Assembly (NCBI RefSeq): GCF_020215705.1
Contig: NZ_JAIWNB010000022.1
Span: 1 to 64,000, forward strand
Reading direction: 5' to 3'
DNA: 64,000 nt
Source of the DNA: Nonomuraea aurantiaca
GTDB taxonomy: Bacteria > Actinomycetota > Actinomycetes > Streptosporangiales > Streptosporangiaceae
Every line of letters begins with the position of its first letter. Position 1 is the first letter of the stretch. The position numbers and the translations under genes were made by a program. Below, piece after piece: positions 1 to 6,753 of the stretch. The notes under the pieces are model-generated. The model saw nothing but the letters and a program-made list of their open reading frames with translations. It made no database searches and was not told where the DNA came from.

Positions 1-122
1 GATGAGGTCTCCCACCATGAGAGTGGGTAAGGCTCCCGGTAGACGACCGGGTTGATAGGCCGGAGGTGGAAGCACGGTAACGTGTGGAGCTGACCGGTAC
101 TAATAGGCCGAGGACTTGACCA
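1..122 (+). rRNA. rrl: 23S ribosomal RNA, 3' end (partial)
   Basis: The first ~120 bases are the 3' terminal part of 23S rRNA. The conserved tail gtactaataggccgagg (97-113) and the upstream gaccgggttgataggccgg block are typical of the last helices of actinobacterial 23S rRNA. The gene is cut by the left edge of the window. The exact 3' end is estimated from where conservation stops, at about 120-122, just before the AT-richer spacer. Confidence 0.95.
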
Positions 123-146
123 CAAAGCTTTTCTTGCTCGCGTCCA

Positions 147-209
147 CTATGCGATTCTGAAACAACAAACACACCTGGTTGGTTGGTTGTGTGTTTGACA
201 GTTTCATAG
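147..209 (+). other. 23S-5S spacer processing stem
   Basis: The spacer folds into one long hairpin. CTAT (147-150) pairs with ATAG (206-209), GAAAC (159-163) with GTTTC (201-205), and CAAACACAC (166-174) with GTGTGTTTG (189-197) around a loop of ggtt repeats. Such stems in rRNA spacers are usually RNase III-type processing sites. Only the pairing is seen here; the processing role is inferred. Confidence 0.6.
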
Positions 210-210
210 G

Positions 211-328
211 GTTACGGCGGTTATGGCGGGAAGGAAACACCCGGTTACATTCCGAACCCGGAAGTTAAGCTTCCCAGCGCCGATGGTACTGCACTCGGGA
301 GGGTGTGGGAGAGTAGGTCACCGCCGGA
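211..328 (+). rRNA. rrf: 5S ribosomal RNA
   Basis: The block has the 5S layout: a terminal helix formed by 5' ACGGCGG and 3' CCGCCGG, the conserved internal ccgaacccggaagttaagc (253-271), and the gatggtactgc loop. Its length of about 118 nt fits 5S rRNA. It follows the 23S end with an ~88 bp spacer, as in actinobacterial 16S-23S-5S operons. End positions are accurate to a few bases. Confidence 0.95.
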
Positions 329-344
329 CAATCTTTGATAGCGG

Positions 345-379
345 GAAAGGGCTCCACGCGTGACGTGTGGGGCCCTTTC
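345..379 (+). terminator. Intrinsic terminator after 5S rRNA
   Basis: AAAGGGC-CCACGC pairs with CGTGTGG-GGCCCTTT around a GTGA loop and is followed by a short T run. It lies 16 bp after 5S and is the first of several similar hairpins. Confidence 0.8.
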
Positions 380-387
380 TGCGTTAC

Positions 388-630
388 GGGGGGTTGCACG
401 CCTTACGCGTGCGGGCCCCCTTTTTTTCTGCGTTGTACGGTGTATGGGTCTCACGCTTTGCCGTGTGGGGCCCTTTCTTGCGTTTCCGGGCCTTGTTGGG
501 TGCGGTCCCGCGAGGCGCGGGGCGGTCTGCTGGGCGGAAGGCCAAGGGCGGGAGGGGACGGCTTGGCCCGTGAGGCCCCTTCCTGCGTTGTATAGGTCTC
601 ACGCTTTGCCGCGTGGGATCTTTTTGCGTT
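388..630 (+). repeat. Run of terminator-like hairpins, each followed by TGCGTT
   Basis: After the first terminator come at least four more GC-rich hairpins: 388-427 (ends in T7), 446-477, 554-579 and 594-625. Like the first, each is followed by a C/T-rich tail and the hexamer TGCGTT (starting at 380, 429, 479, 584 and 625). Stems share a CACGC / GCGTG core. The 388-630 stretch holds no credible gene. It looks like duplicated and diverged copies of the rRNA terminator. Confidence 0.6.
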
Positions 631-975
631 ATGGGGTTTTGCGGGTTATGGGGGCAGGTACACGGAAGGGTCGGTAGCGCGCTAGGACCCTTCACGGCTG
701 ACGCCTGTGGTCGGTCATCTACGGTCTCTCCATCTACGGCCCGAGTGGAGGGCGGCCGTCACTGTGGCGTCAGCGGCGGCAACTCGCGATGTCCACGCCC
801 AGCCGTTGGTGAGCGTCTCCTCGTCAGTAGGGCGGCTTCGCAATCAGCCGTTGGCGGGCCCTCGGCGATAATGCGGCCTCCCACTCAAGCGTGGCGGTCC
901 CTTGAAGAGGTAGACGGGTGGAGGTGCGCGTTGGCGCGCCCGGGGCCGGTGGCATTGCGAGGGGGCCTGAGTTCG

Positions 976-1221
976 ATGGCGCGGATGGCGTCCCACCGAG
1001 CGGCGCGGATGCCGGAGGTGGTGGAGGCGCATCGGCTGTTCGGGGATCCGGACTTCTTGCTGAGGGTCGATGTGAAGGCGTATGAGCGGTTCTATGCGGA
1101 GGTGTTGTCCTGGTTGCCAGGGGTTGCGCAGTTGGCCTCGTATCTGGCGATGAAGGTGGTGAAGGCCGATGGGGGTTGCCCGTTGACGGAAGGTGGGTCG
1201 GGTGAATTGCAGTCCGCTTGA
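976..1221 (+). pseudogene. Lrp/AsnC-family regulator, 3' remnant
   Basis: The frame ending at 1221 contains MPEVVEAHRLFGDPDFLLRV followed by AYERFYAEVLSWLPGVAQL and LAMKVVKADGG (1009-1185). This is the C-terminal RAM (ligand-sensing) domain of Lrp/AsnC regulators. The N-terminal winged-helix DNA-binding half is absent: upstream residues in this frame are low-complexity with no HTH. Compared with the family consensus, about three residues are also missing in RVDVKAYE. Full proteins are about 150 residues; only ~70 remain. This is a decayed regulator stranded beside the rRNA operon, not a working gene. The 640-975 interval shows nothing else recognisable. Confidence 0.65.
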
Positions 1222-1355
1222 GCGACTTACATGTCACTATCCGTGGCATTCGTCAGCATCGCGCAAGAGAGGTGCAGGTAGCGGACCGCATAACTGAGGT
1301 GCGAGCCCCGGAGGGAACCAGCAGACCGGGAAGCACACATGTCAGGGCACCTACC

Positions 1356-2099
1356 ATGAAGCGCACCTCGCTCGGTCTGGCCGTCATCGCGATCGCCGGT
1401 CTGGCCACCGCCCTCTCGGCTTCCGCCGCTTCCGCCACAACCACCACCACAGCGACCGCCAGCGCGGACCCCGGCCCTGAGACGTGTCGTCAGGGTTACG
1501 TCTGGCGGGTCAGCCGGCCGTCGGACCTCGTCTGTGTCACGCCGAAGACGCGGGACCAGGTCGCCGCCGACAACGCCGCCAAGAACAGCCGCTGGACCAA
1601 CGGCGCCTTCGGCCCGCACACCTGCGTCGTCCCGTACGTCTGGCGCGAGGCCTACAGCGGTGACGACGTCTGCGTCACCGCCAACGAGCGCAGTCAGGCC
1701 GCATCGGACAACGGCGCGAGCGCCGGGCGCAAGGTTCTGGCCAAGCTGTGGATCACCAAGTACACCGTCTCGCCGAGGGACAACGGTGACGGCACCGCGA
1801 CCACGACGTCCACCGATGACATCGCGCGCCTCAAGCTGAACGGCAGCTACTACAACTTCGGCCAGGTCAAGCTGGTCATCCGGTGGAGCCACAACGACGC
1901 GGTGTACTGGAACGGCAGCGTGACCGCCAAGTCCAACAGCGGCTACCCGGGTGGGAGCTTCGGCTACAAGACCGGCAAGTTCGACTGCTCCGGCCCCGGC
2001 AAGCCGGCCAACGCCTACGCCTACGCCTATGCATACGACACGATGTCGGGGCGCTACTCGGCTCGCGTCCCGGTCCGAATCGGCTGCGCCGTCCTGTAA
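1356..2099 (+). CDS. Secreted protein with two Cys-pair YVWR repeats
   Basis: A 247-residue protein. Residues 1-27 form a Sec signal peptide (MKRTS basic start, hydrophobic core, ASA cleavage region), followed by a Thr/Ala linker. Two ~38-residue repeats follow: TCRQGYVWRVSRPSDLVCVT and TCVVPYVWREAYSGDDVCVT. Each has a C-x4-YVWR...D-x-VCVT core and ends in a DN motif, so each probably forms one disulfide. This repeat is common in secreted actinobacterial proteins of unknown role. The C-terminal half (residues ~130-247) is Tyr/Asn-rich, with two Cys, and looks like a small beta-domain. I chose ATG 1356 because the signal peptide begins there. No catalytic motif is visible, so the function is unknown. 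Confidence 0.75.
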   Translation: MKRTSLGLAVIAIAGLATALSASAASATTTTTATASADPGPETCRQGYVWRVSRPSDLVCVTPKTRDQVAADNAAKNSRWTNGAFGPHTCVVPYVWREAYSGDDVCVTANERSQAASDNGASAGRKVLAKLWITKYTVSPRDNGDGTATTTSTDDIARLKLNGSYYNFGQVKLVIRWSHNDAVYWNGSVTAKSNSGYPGGSFGYKTGKFDCSGPGKPANAYAYAYAYDTMSGRYSARVPVRIGCAVL

Positions 2100-2176
2100 A
2101 TGGCCGTCCTGCGGATGGCTGTGCTCCGAATGGCTGGGCTGCGGATGGCCGTCCTGCGGATGATGGCAGTGCTGCG
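2098..2176 (+). repeat. 15-bp tandem direct repeats
   Basis: Five imperfect copies of about ATGGCCGTCCTGCGG lie directly downstream of the secreted-protein stop codon (copies starting near 2100, 2115, 2130, 2145 and 2163). They are non-coding and precede the terminator. Confidence 0.7.
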
Positions 2177-2188
2177 AATGTACGACTG

Positions 2189-2225
2189 AGAGGGCCGACC
2201 TGGTACATCCCGGTCGGCCCCTCTG
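2189..2225 (+). terminator. Intrinsic terminator
   Basis: AGAGGGCCGACC pairs with GGTCGGCCCCTCT around a tggtacatccc loop, downstream of the secreted-protein gene. From here to the next repeat (2226-2456) I see no gene. Confidence 0.7.
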
Positions 2226-2456
2226 CGTGGACGGCTGTACGTACGGCTGCATGTGCGGCTTGTCCCGGCACGTTTGGGGTGGTGGGCTGCCGCACTCCGA
2301 CGTCTATCCCGGCCGGCTGTCCCGGACTCTTCCTTCTCTCCTCGTGGGGCGCCGGGTGCCGTGCGCGGGCGACTCGAACGCGGTTTCGCGGGCGTAGGGA
2401 AGCAGCGGAAGGGGCGCCGCTGGAGGTGGTGATCATGGGCGGGGATCCATCCGCGC

Positions 2457-2602
2457 GTGCACTCCTGTTGGTACTGGCGTGGTGGGGCCGTGTGTGCTCC
2501 TGCTGGTACTGGCGTGGCGGGCCGCGTGCGCTCACGCTGGTCCTGGCCAGGCGGGGCCGCGGTTGCGCTCACGCTGGTGCCGGACCGGTGGGGCCGTGTG
2601 TG
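2457..2602 (+). repeat. ~35-bp imperfect tandem repeats (four copies)
   Basis: Four degenerate units (about 2457-2493, 2494-2527, 2528-2564, 2565-2599) and the start of a fifth share the frame GTGCTC-x-CGCTGGT-x-CTGG-x-GGGGCCGTGT. The array abuts the end of the RidA gene. It resembles a minisatellite and holds no supported gene. Confidence 0.6.
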
Positions 2603-2603
2603 C

Positions 2604-3005
2604 TCACACCGCAACCGCTCCGCGAAGCCGCGCGTACACCTCGATCTCGAGGCGCATGCGGGGGTCGGAGAGGCCGCACACGAGCATCGTCGCCGCCGGG
2701 CGGATCTCGCCGAAGTAGCGGCGGAGGGTCGGCCAGCACGGTTCGAAGTCCGCTCGGTCGGGCAGCAGGTAGCGGACCCGGACGACGTCGGCGAACGTAC
2801 AGCCGGCTTCGGTGAGCGCCGTTCCGACGTTGCGCAGGCACTGCTCGGCCTGTTCGACCACGTCTTCGGAGATCGTCATGGTCGCGTAGTCGAACCCGGT
2901 GGTCCCCGAGACGTGGACCCAGTCGCCGTCCACCACGGCCCGGGCATATCCGATCTGCTCCTCGAAGGTGGAGCCGCTGAAGATCGCGCGTCGTGCTTCT
3001 GTCAT
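2604..3005 (-). CDS. RidA/YjgF-family protein
   Basis: A 133-residue protein of the RidA (YjgF/YER057c/UK114) family, whose characterised members are trimeric imine/enamine deaminases. The family pattern is visible: ARAVVDGDWVHVSGTTGFD near the N-terminus, EQAEQCLRNVGTALTEAGC in the middle helix, then DVVRVRYLLPD and RMRLEIEVYARL at the end. Classical RidA proteins have an Arg before a short V-x-E block; here RLEIEVYA occupies that place. The gene is divergent from a LysR regulator with a palindrome between them, so it is a likely target of that regulator. Substrate not predictable. Confidence 0.85.
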   Translation of the reverse strand: MTEARRAIFSGSTFEEQIGYARAVVDGDWVHVSGTTGFDYATMTISEDVVEQAEQCLRNVGTALTEAGCTFADVVRVRYLLPDRADFEPCWPTLRRYFGEIRPAATMLVCGLSDPRMRLEIEVYARLRGAVAV

Positions 3006-3032
3006 ACACGGAACGGTAGGCGAACTGCGGTG

Positions 3033-3049
3033 ATACGTCTAAGACGTAT
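3033..3049. promoter_or_regulatory. Palindromic operator between ridA-like gene and lysR
   Basis: ATACGTCT-A-AGACGTAT is a perfect inverted repeat with 8-bp arms in the 72-bp divergent intergenic region. It contains the T-N11-A pattern typical of LysR-type regulator sites, so it is the probable binding site of the adjacent LysR protein. Binding is inferred from context. Confidence 0.7.
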
Positions 3050-3077
3050 GAGTGAATGATGTGATATCTCTGCACGT

Positions 3078-3983
3078 ATGGAACGTCCTCAGCTCGCGCT
3101 GCATCAGCTCTACGCGTTCGCCGTTCTGGCTGAGGAGTTGCACTTCGGGCGCGCCGCCATACGGCTGGGTGTCGCGCAGCCGCCGCTGAGTCAGCAGATC
3201 AGGCGGCTGGAGGAGAGGGTGGGGCATCCGCTGTTCGAGCGAGGGCCCGGTGGGGTCGTCCTGACGTCGGCGGGGCACGAACTGCTGCCCGCCGCTCGGC
3301 GTGCGCTCGGCGAGATCGCGGACGGGCTGGAGGCGGCGCGGCGTGTCGGTGGGGGAGAGGCCGGGCGCATCCGGGTCGGGTTCGCGGCGTCGCTGGCGTT
3401 GACGATCCTGCCGGGGATGCTGCGGGCTTACCGGGATCGGTATCCCGGGGTCGAGATGGAGATCAAGGAGATGACGACGGCGCCGCAGGTGGCGGCGCTC
3501 CTGGAGCGTTCGATCGACGTCGGGCTCCTGCGGGAGCCGCCTGACGATCCGGGGCTGGCCGCCGAGGTTGTGCTTTCCGAGGAGTTCGTCGCTGTTCTGC
3601 CGGTTGGTCATGTGCTGGCCGGGCTGCGGGTGGTTCCTGTCGCGGCGCTGGCGGAGGAGCCGTTCGTGCTGCTGAACCGAGAGGCCGGGCCGACGGTTCA
3701 CGATCGGATCGTGGGTCTGTGCCGGTCGGTGGGGTTCGAGCCGCGCATCGGTCAGTACGCGGTGGAGTGGGCGACGGTCTCCGCGCTGGTCGAGGCGGGG
3801 CTCGGGGTGTCCCTTGCCCCGGCGAGCGTGCGCCGGATCCGGCTCAAGGGAGTGTCCTATCGCCGGATCGAGCCGGACAGCGCACGCACCACGGTGGCCA
3901 TGTGCTGGCGGCGAGAGGATGGGAATCCGCTGGTCGGTCGGTTCCTGGAGGTGGGTAGGGAGTGCCTCCCCGGCCCGCATTAA
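3078..3983 (+). CDS. LysR-family transcriptional regulator
   Basis: A 301-residue LysR-type regulator of standard length. The N-terminal winged HTH is clear: LYAFAVLAEELHFGRAAIRL, AQPPLSQQIRRLEERVGHPL, then LTSAGHELLPAA (residues ~10-70). The rest is the periplasmic-binding-protein-like effector domain (residues ~95-295; RIRVGFAASLALTILPGML starts it). It is divergent from the RidA-type gene and a 17-bp palindrome sits between them, suggesting autoregulation and control of that gene. The effector is unknown. The short gap before the following arsR gene carries a separate promoter. Confidence 0.9.
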   Translation: MERPQLALHQLYAFAVLAEELHFGRAAIRLGVAQPPLSQQIRRLEERVGHPLFERGPGGVVLTSAGHELLPAARRALGEIADGLEAARRVGGGEAGRIRVGFAASLALTILPGMLRAYRDRYPGVEMEIKEMTTAPQVAALLERSIDVGLLREPPDDPGLAAEVVLSEEFVAVLPVGHVLAGLRVVPVAALAEEPFVLLNREAGPTVHDRIVGLCRSVGFEPRIGQYAVEWATVSALVEAGLGVSLAPASVRRIRLKGVSYRRIEPDSARTTVAMCWRREDGNPLVGRFLEVGRECLPGPH

Positions 3984-3999
3984 CTACGGACTACATGCC

Positions 4000-4029
4000 T
4001 TGATGCGTACATACGCCATGAGGTATGGT
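4000..4029 (+). promoter_or_regulatory. arsR promoter with internal operator
   Basis: TTGATG (4000-4005) and TATGGT (4024-4029) are separated by 18 bp and frame the inverted repeat GCGTA-CA-TACGC (4005-4016). The -10 box lies 7 bases before ATG 4037, so the transcript is probably leaderless and the operator sits where an ArsR protein would block RNA polymerase. Confidence 0.55.
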
Positions 4030-4036
4030 GGCTGGT

Positions 4037-4372
4037 ATGAGCGATGTGATCTGGGCTGCTCTCGTGGATCCCCATCGGCGGGCGGTGCTCGATCTGCTGC
4101 GTGAGCGAGATCGGTCGGTCACGGAGCTGGTCGACGAGCTCGGTGTCACCCAGCCCACCGCGTCCAAGCATCTCCGGGTGCTCCGGGCGGCAGGGCTGGT
4201 CCGGGTGCGTAAGGACGCCCAGCGTCGCATCTACGCGATCGATCTGGAGCCGATCGCCGAGCTCGATCAATGGCTGGCCCCATACCGGCGGCTCTGGAAC
4301 GACCGGCTCGACATCCTCGGGCGCCACCTCGATGAGCCGGATACCGGCGCAGACATAGGCAAGGAGTCATGA
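4037..4372 (+). CDS. ArsR-family transcriptional regulator
   Basis: A 111-residue winged-helix repressor. IWAALVDPHRRAVLDLLRER, SVTELVDELGVTQPTASKHL and RVLRAAGLVRVRKDAQRRIY form the classic ArsR/SmtB fold. There are no Cys ligands in the recognition region, so a metal sensor is unlikely. This is the subgroup that pairs with SRPBCC (AHSA1) genes. ATG 4037 is preferred over the upstream in-frame ATG 4025 because the -10 box TATGGT overlaps the latter. Its stop codon overlaps the start of the SRPBCC gene, so the two form a translationally coupled pair. Confidence 0.9.
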   Translation: MSDVIWAALVDPHRRAVLDLLRERDRSVTELVDELGVTQPTASKHLRVLRAAGLVRVRKDAQRRIYAIDLEPIAELDQWLAPYRRLWNDRLDILGRHLDEPDTGADIGKES

Positions 4373-4881
4373 TGGACCGCGGAACATACATCGAGATCGA
4401 CGGCCGTCCGGCCGTGCGCTTCCAGCGCACCTACCCCCATCCCGTCGAGCGGGTGTGGCGGGCGGTGACCGAGCCGGGTGAGCTGACTCACTGGTTCCCG
4501 CAGAACGTGACGATGGACGCGCGAGAAGGCGGGAAGATCGAGTTCTCCGACGACCCGCACATGGACAGCGTCACGGGCACCATCCTGGTCTGGGATCCGC
4601 CGCGGCGCTTCGTCTTCACGTGGGGCGGTGACGAGCTGCGGTTGGAGCTGACGTCCGATGGTGCTGGCGGGTGTACGTTCACGCTGGTCAACGTGATCGA
4701 GGCGCGGGACGCGGCGGCGCGCAACGCGGCAGGATGGGCTGTCTGCCTGGCGGAGCTGGACAAGGTCGTGGCCGGACAGCCGGGCGACGGGCCGCACGGT
4801 GAGAGCGCCGAGTCGTGGCGTGGGCACTATGACGCCTATGTCGCCGACGGTATGCCGTCGGGCGCCGAGATCCCCCAATAG
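4372..4881 (+). CDS. SRPBCC / AHSA1-domain protein
   Basis: A 169-residue START-like helix-grip protein of the AHSA1 (Aha1 C-terminal) type. The signature is FQRTYPHPVERVWRAVTEPG, ELTHWFPQ, then EGGKIEFSDD, GTILVWDPPRRFVFTWGGDE and a long C-terminal helix. Members bind hydrophobic ligands in a central cavity; the ligand here is unknown. It overlaps the arsR gene, a pairing widespread in actinobacteria. AAGGAG (4361-4366) is better placed for ATG 4372 than for ATG 4369, which would overlap the arsR stop as ATGA and add one Met. Confidence 0.85.
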   Translation: MDRGTYIEIDGRPAVRFQRTYPHPVERVWRAVTEPGELTHWFPQNVTMDAREGGKIEFSDDPHMDSVTGTILVWDPPRRFVFTWGGDELRLELTSDGAGGCTFTLVNVIEARDAAARNAAGWAVCLAELDKVVAGQPGDGPHGESAESWRGHYDAYVADGMPSGAEIPQ

Positions 4882-4885
4882 TGGC

Positions 4886-5314
4886 CTAGTCTGGCGCTTC
4901 GTCCGCCGGGAGAGTCGGCGTGTTGCACGAGTGGTCGGCCGCGCCCTCGTCGATGAGGTCCTCGTACACCCCGACCTTGTAGTTGATCAGGTCCATGCAC
5001 TCGCTGAGGTTCGCCATCTGGGTGATCAGATACTCGCGGTGCCGTCTCAGCAGCGCGAGTCGTTCCGCCTCGTTCCCCGCGCCCTCCCTGACGAGCTCGG
5101 TGTAGCGCCGGATCGCCGGCAGCGGCATGCCGGAGGCGCGCAGGACCATGCACAAGGTCAGCCACTCGATGTCCTGCTCGCTGTAGACGCGGTTCCCGCC
5201 GGCCCCGCGGCGCACCGGACTGTGCAGGATGCCCTCGCGCTCGTAAAAGCGCAGCGTGTGAACGCTCAATCCGGTCCGCTCCGCGACCTGTCCAATGCTC
5301 AAAATCTCCGGCAT
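4886..5314 (-). CDS. MerR-family transcriptional regulator
   Basis: A 142-residue MerR regulator starting MPEILSIGQVAERTGLSVHT. The winged HTH (LSIGQVAERTG, LRFYEREGILHSPVRR, NRVYSEQDIEWL) is followed by a coiled-coil dimer helix (AERLALLRRHREYLITQMAN). There is a single C-terminal Cys and no metal-site loop, so an organic or oxidative signal is more likely than a metal. Longer in-frame starts run into the divergent promoter and were rejected. It is divergent from an aldo/keto reductase whose promoter has the MerR-type 19-bp spacer, so that gene is its probable target. Confidence 0.9.
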   Translation of the reverse strand: MPEILSIGQVAERTGLSVHTLRFYEREGILHSPVRRGAGGNRVYSEQDIEWLTLCMVLRASGMPLPAIRRYTELVREGAGNEAERLALLRRHREYLITQMANLSECMDLINYKVGVYEDLIDEGAADHSCNTPTLPADEAPD

Positions 5315-5331
5315 GCCGTACAGGTTAGGGC

Positions 5332-5362
5332 TTGATCTAAAGTCGGCTCTAGATCCTAGGAT
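5332..5362 (+). promoter_or_regulatory. MerR-type promoter of the aldo/keto reductase gene
   Basis: TTGATC (5332-5337) and TAGGAT (5357-5362) are 19 bp apart, the stretched spacing characteristic of MerR-activated promoters. The spacer region carries the dyad GATCTA (5334-5339) / TAGATC (5350-5355). The -10 box covers the ATG at 5361, so that codon cannot be the start; 5370 or 5376 are the usable ones. Confidence 0.75.
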
Positions 5363-5369
5363 GCCGCGC

Positions 5370-6425
5370 ATGACCATGCGTTACCGCACTCTCGGCGGCA
5401 CCGGCATAGAGGTAAGCGTCCACTGTCTCGGCGCGATGATGTTCGGTGCTGTCGGCAACAAGGACCACGATGACTGCGTCCGCATCATTCACGCGGCGCT
5501 CGACCGGGGGATCAACTTCATCGACACCGCGGACATGTACTCCGCGGGTGAGTCCGAGGAGATCGTCGGCAAGGCGCTCGAGGGGCGCCGCGACGACGTC
5601 GTGCTCGCCACCAAGGTGCACTTCCCCATGGGGGAGGGCCGCAACCGGGGCGGTAATTCGCGGCGGTGGATCGTCAAGGAGGTCGAGGAGAGCCTGAGGC
5701 GCCTGCGGACCGACTGGATCGACCTCTACCAGGTGCATCGGCCCGACCACACGACCGACATCGAGGAGACGCTCTCCGCGCTGACCGACCTGGTGCGCGC
5801 GGGGAAGATCCGGGCCTTCGGCTGCTCGACCTTTCCGGCCGACGAGATCGTCGAGGCGTATCACGTCGCCGAGCGCCGGGGCCTTCAGAGGTTCAGGACC
5901 GAGCAGCCGCCCTATTCTCTGCTCGCCCGGGGGATCGAAGCCTCGGTGCTGCCGGTCTGCCAGCGCCTCGGGATGGGGGTGCTGACCTGGAGCCCGCTCG
6001 CGTCCGGCTTCCTGAGCGGCAAGTACAGGAAGGGGCAGGCCATCGATCTCACCACCGGGCGCGCCTCGCTCACGCCGGCCCGGTTCGATCCCTCGATCCC
6101 CGGGAACGCGGCCAAGTTCGACGCAGTGGAGGAGCTGGCCGAGGTCGCGGACGGCCTCGGTTGCTCGCTGCCCGAGCTCGCCGTGGCCTTCTGCGCGGCG
6201 CATCCCGGTGTCACGTCGGTGATCACTGGGCCGAGGACCATGGAACAGCTGGAGTCGCTGCTGAAGGGGGCCGCGCTCACGCTCGACGACGCGGTCCTCG
6301 ACCGGATCGACGAGATCGTGCCGCCGGGGGCCAACCTCTACCACCCGGACGGCGCCTGGACCCCGCCGACGCTGTCGGACCCCGCTCGGCGCCGCCGACC
6401 GCTGGCGGAGCGCGCCGCGGGCTGA
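5370..6425 (+). CDS. Aldo/keto reductase
   Basis: A 351-residue NADPH-dependent aldo/keto reductase with the (beta/alpha)8 fold. The catalytic tetrad is visible: D52 and Y57 in FIDTADMYSAG, K82 in ATKVHF, and H123 in YQVHRPD. The C-terminal part has the SVITGPRTMEQLE phosphate-binding pattern. It belongs to the group related to YajO/Tas-type reductases that act on small aldehydes and ketones; the substrate cannot be assigned. The start follows from the divergent MerR promoter: transcription should begin near 5369, making a leaderless ATG 5370 (MTMRYRTLGG) the best choice. It is probably induced by the neighbouring MerR protein. Confidence 0.9.
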   Translation: MTMRYRTLGGTGIEVSVHCLGAMMFGAVGNKDHDDCVRIIHAALDRGINFIDTADMYSAGESEEIVGKALEGRRDDVVLATKVHFPMGEGRNRGGNSRRWIVKEVEESLRRLRTDWIDLYQVHRPDHTTDIEETLSALTDLVRAGKIRAFGCSTFPADEIVEAYHVAERRGLQRFRTEQPPYSLLARGIEASVLPVCQRLGMGVLTWSPLASGFLSGKYRKGQAIDLTTGRASLTPARFDPSIPGNAAKFDAVEELAEVADGLGCSLPELAVAFCAAHPGVTSVITGPRTMEQLESLLKGAALTLDDAVLDRIDEIVPPGANLYHPDGAWTPPTLSDPARRRRPLAERAAG

Positions 6426-6433
6426 TCGGCCGC

Positions 6434-6470
6434 CGGTGATGCGGGTGATGCCGGTGATACGGGTGATGCG
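6434..6470 (+). repeat. 9-bp tandem repeats
   Basis: Four near-identical copies of GGTGATGCG follow the reductase stop codon. They begin a ~330-bp gene-free stretch of repeats and hairpins. Confidence 0.65.
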
Positions 6471-6595
6471 GGAGGATCCGGGTGAGCGCGGGGAGACTGC
6501 GCTCACCCGCTCGGGCCGCGCTCACCTGGGCTGGTGCGGTGTCCACGATGGTTCGCTGGGTGGTTCGTCACCCGACCGTCGACCGTTCGTGGTGG

Positions 6596-6740
6596 CTGGG
6601 GTCCCTTGGAGGGGTCCCCTTTTGGGGGGTGTGGGAGGGGACGGTCCGTCGTGGGCTGAGGTCCCTGGGGAGGGACCCCCCTTCCGGGGGAGTGGAAGGG
6701 ACGGTCCGTCGTGGCTGGGCCCCCTCGGGGGAGAGGGTGA
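6596..6740. repeat. Hairpin-rich repeat cluster / bidirectional terminator region
   Basis: The stretch has several G/C stems: GGGG...CCCC around 6598-6620, GGTCCCT-GGGG-AGGGACC (6660-6677), and CCCCC-TC-GGGGG near 6720-6731. The ~20-bp word GGGACGGTCCGTCGTGG occurs twice (about 6639 and 6699). It separates two convergent genes, so a terminator role is likely. No gene is seen. Confidence 0.55.
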
Positions 6741-6753
6741 ACGAAATGGGTGG

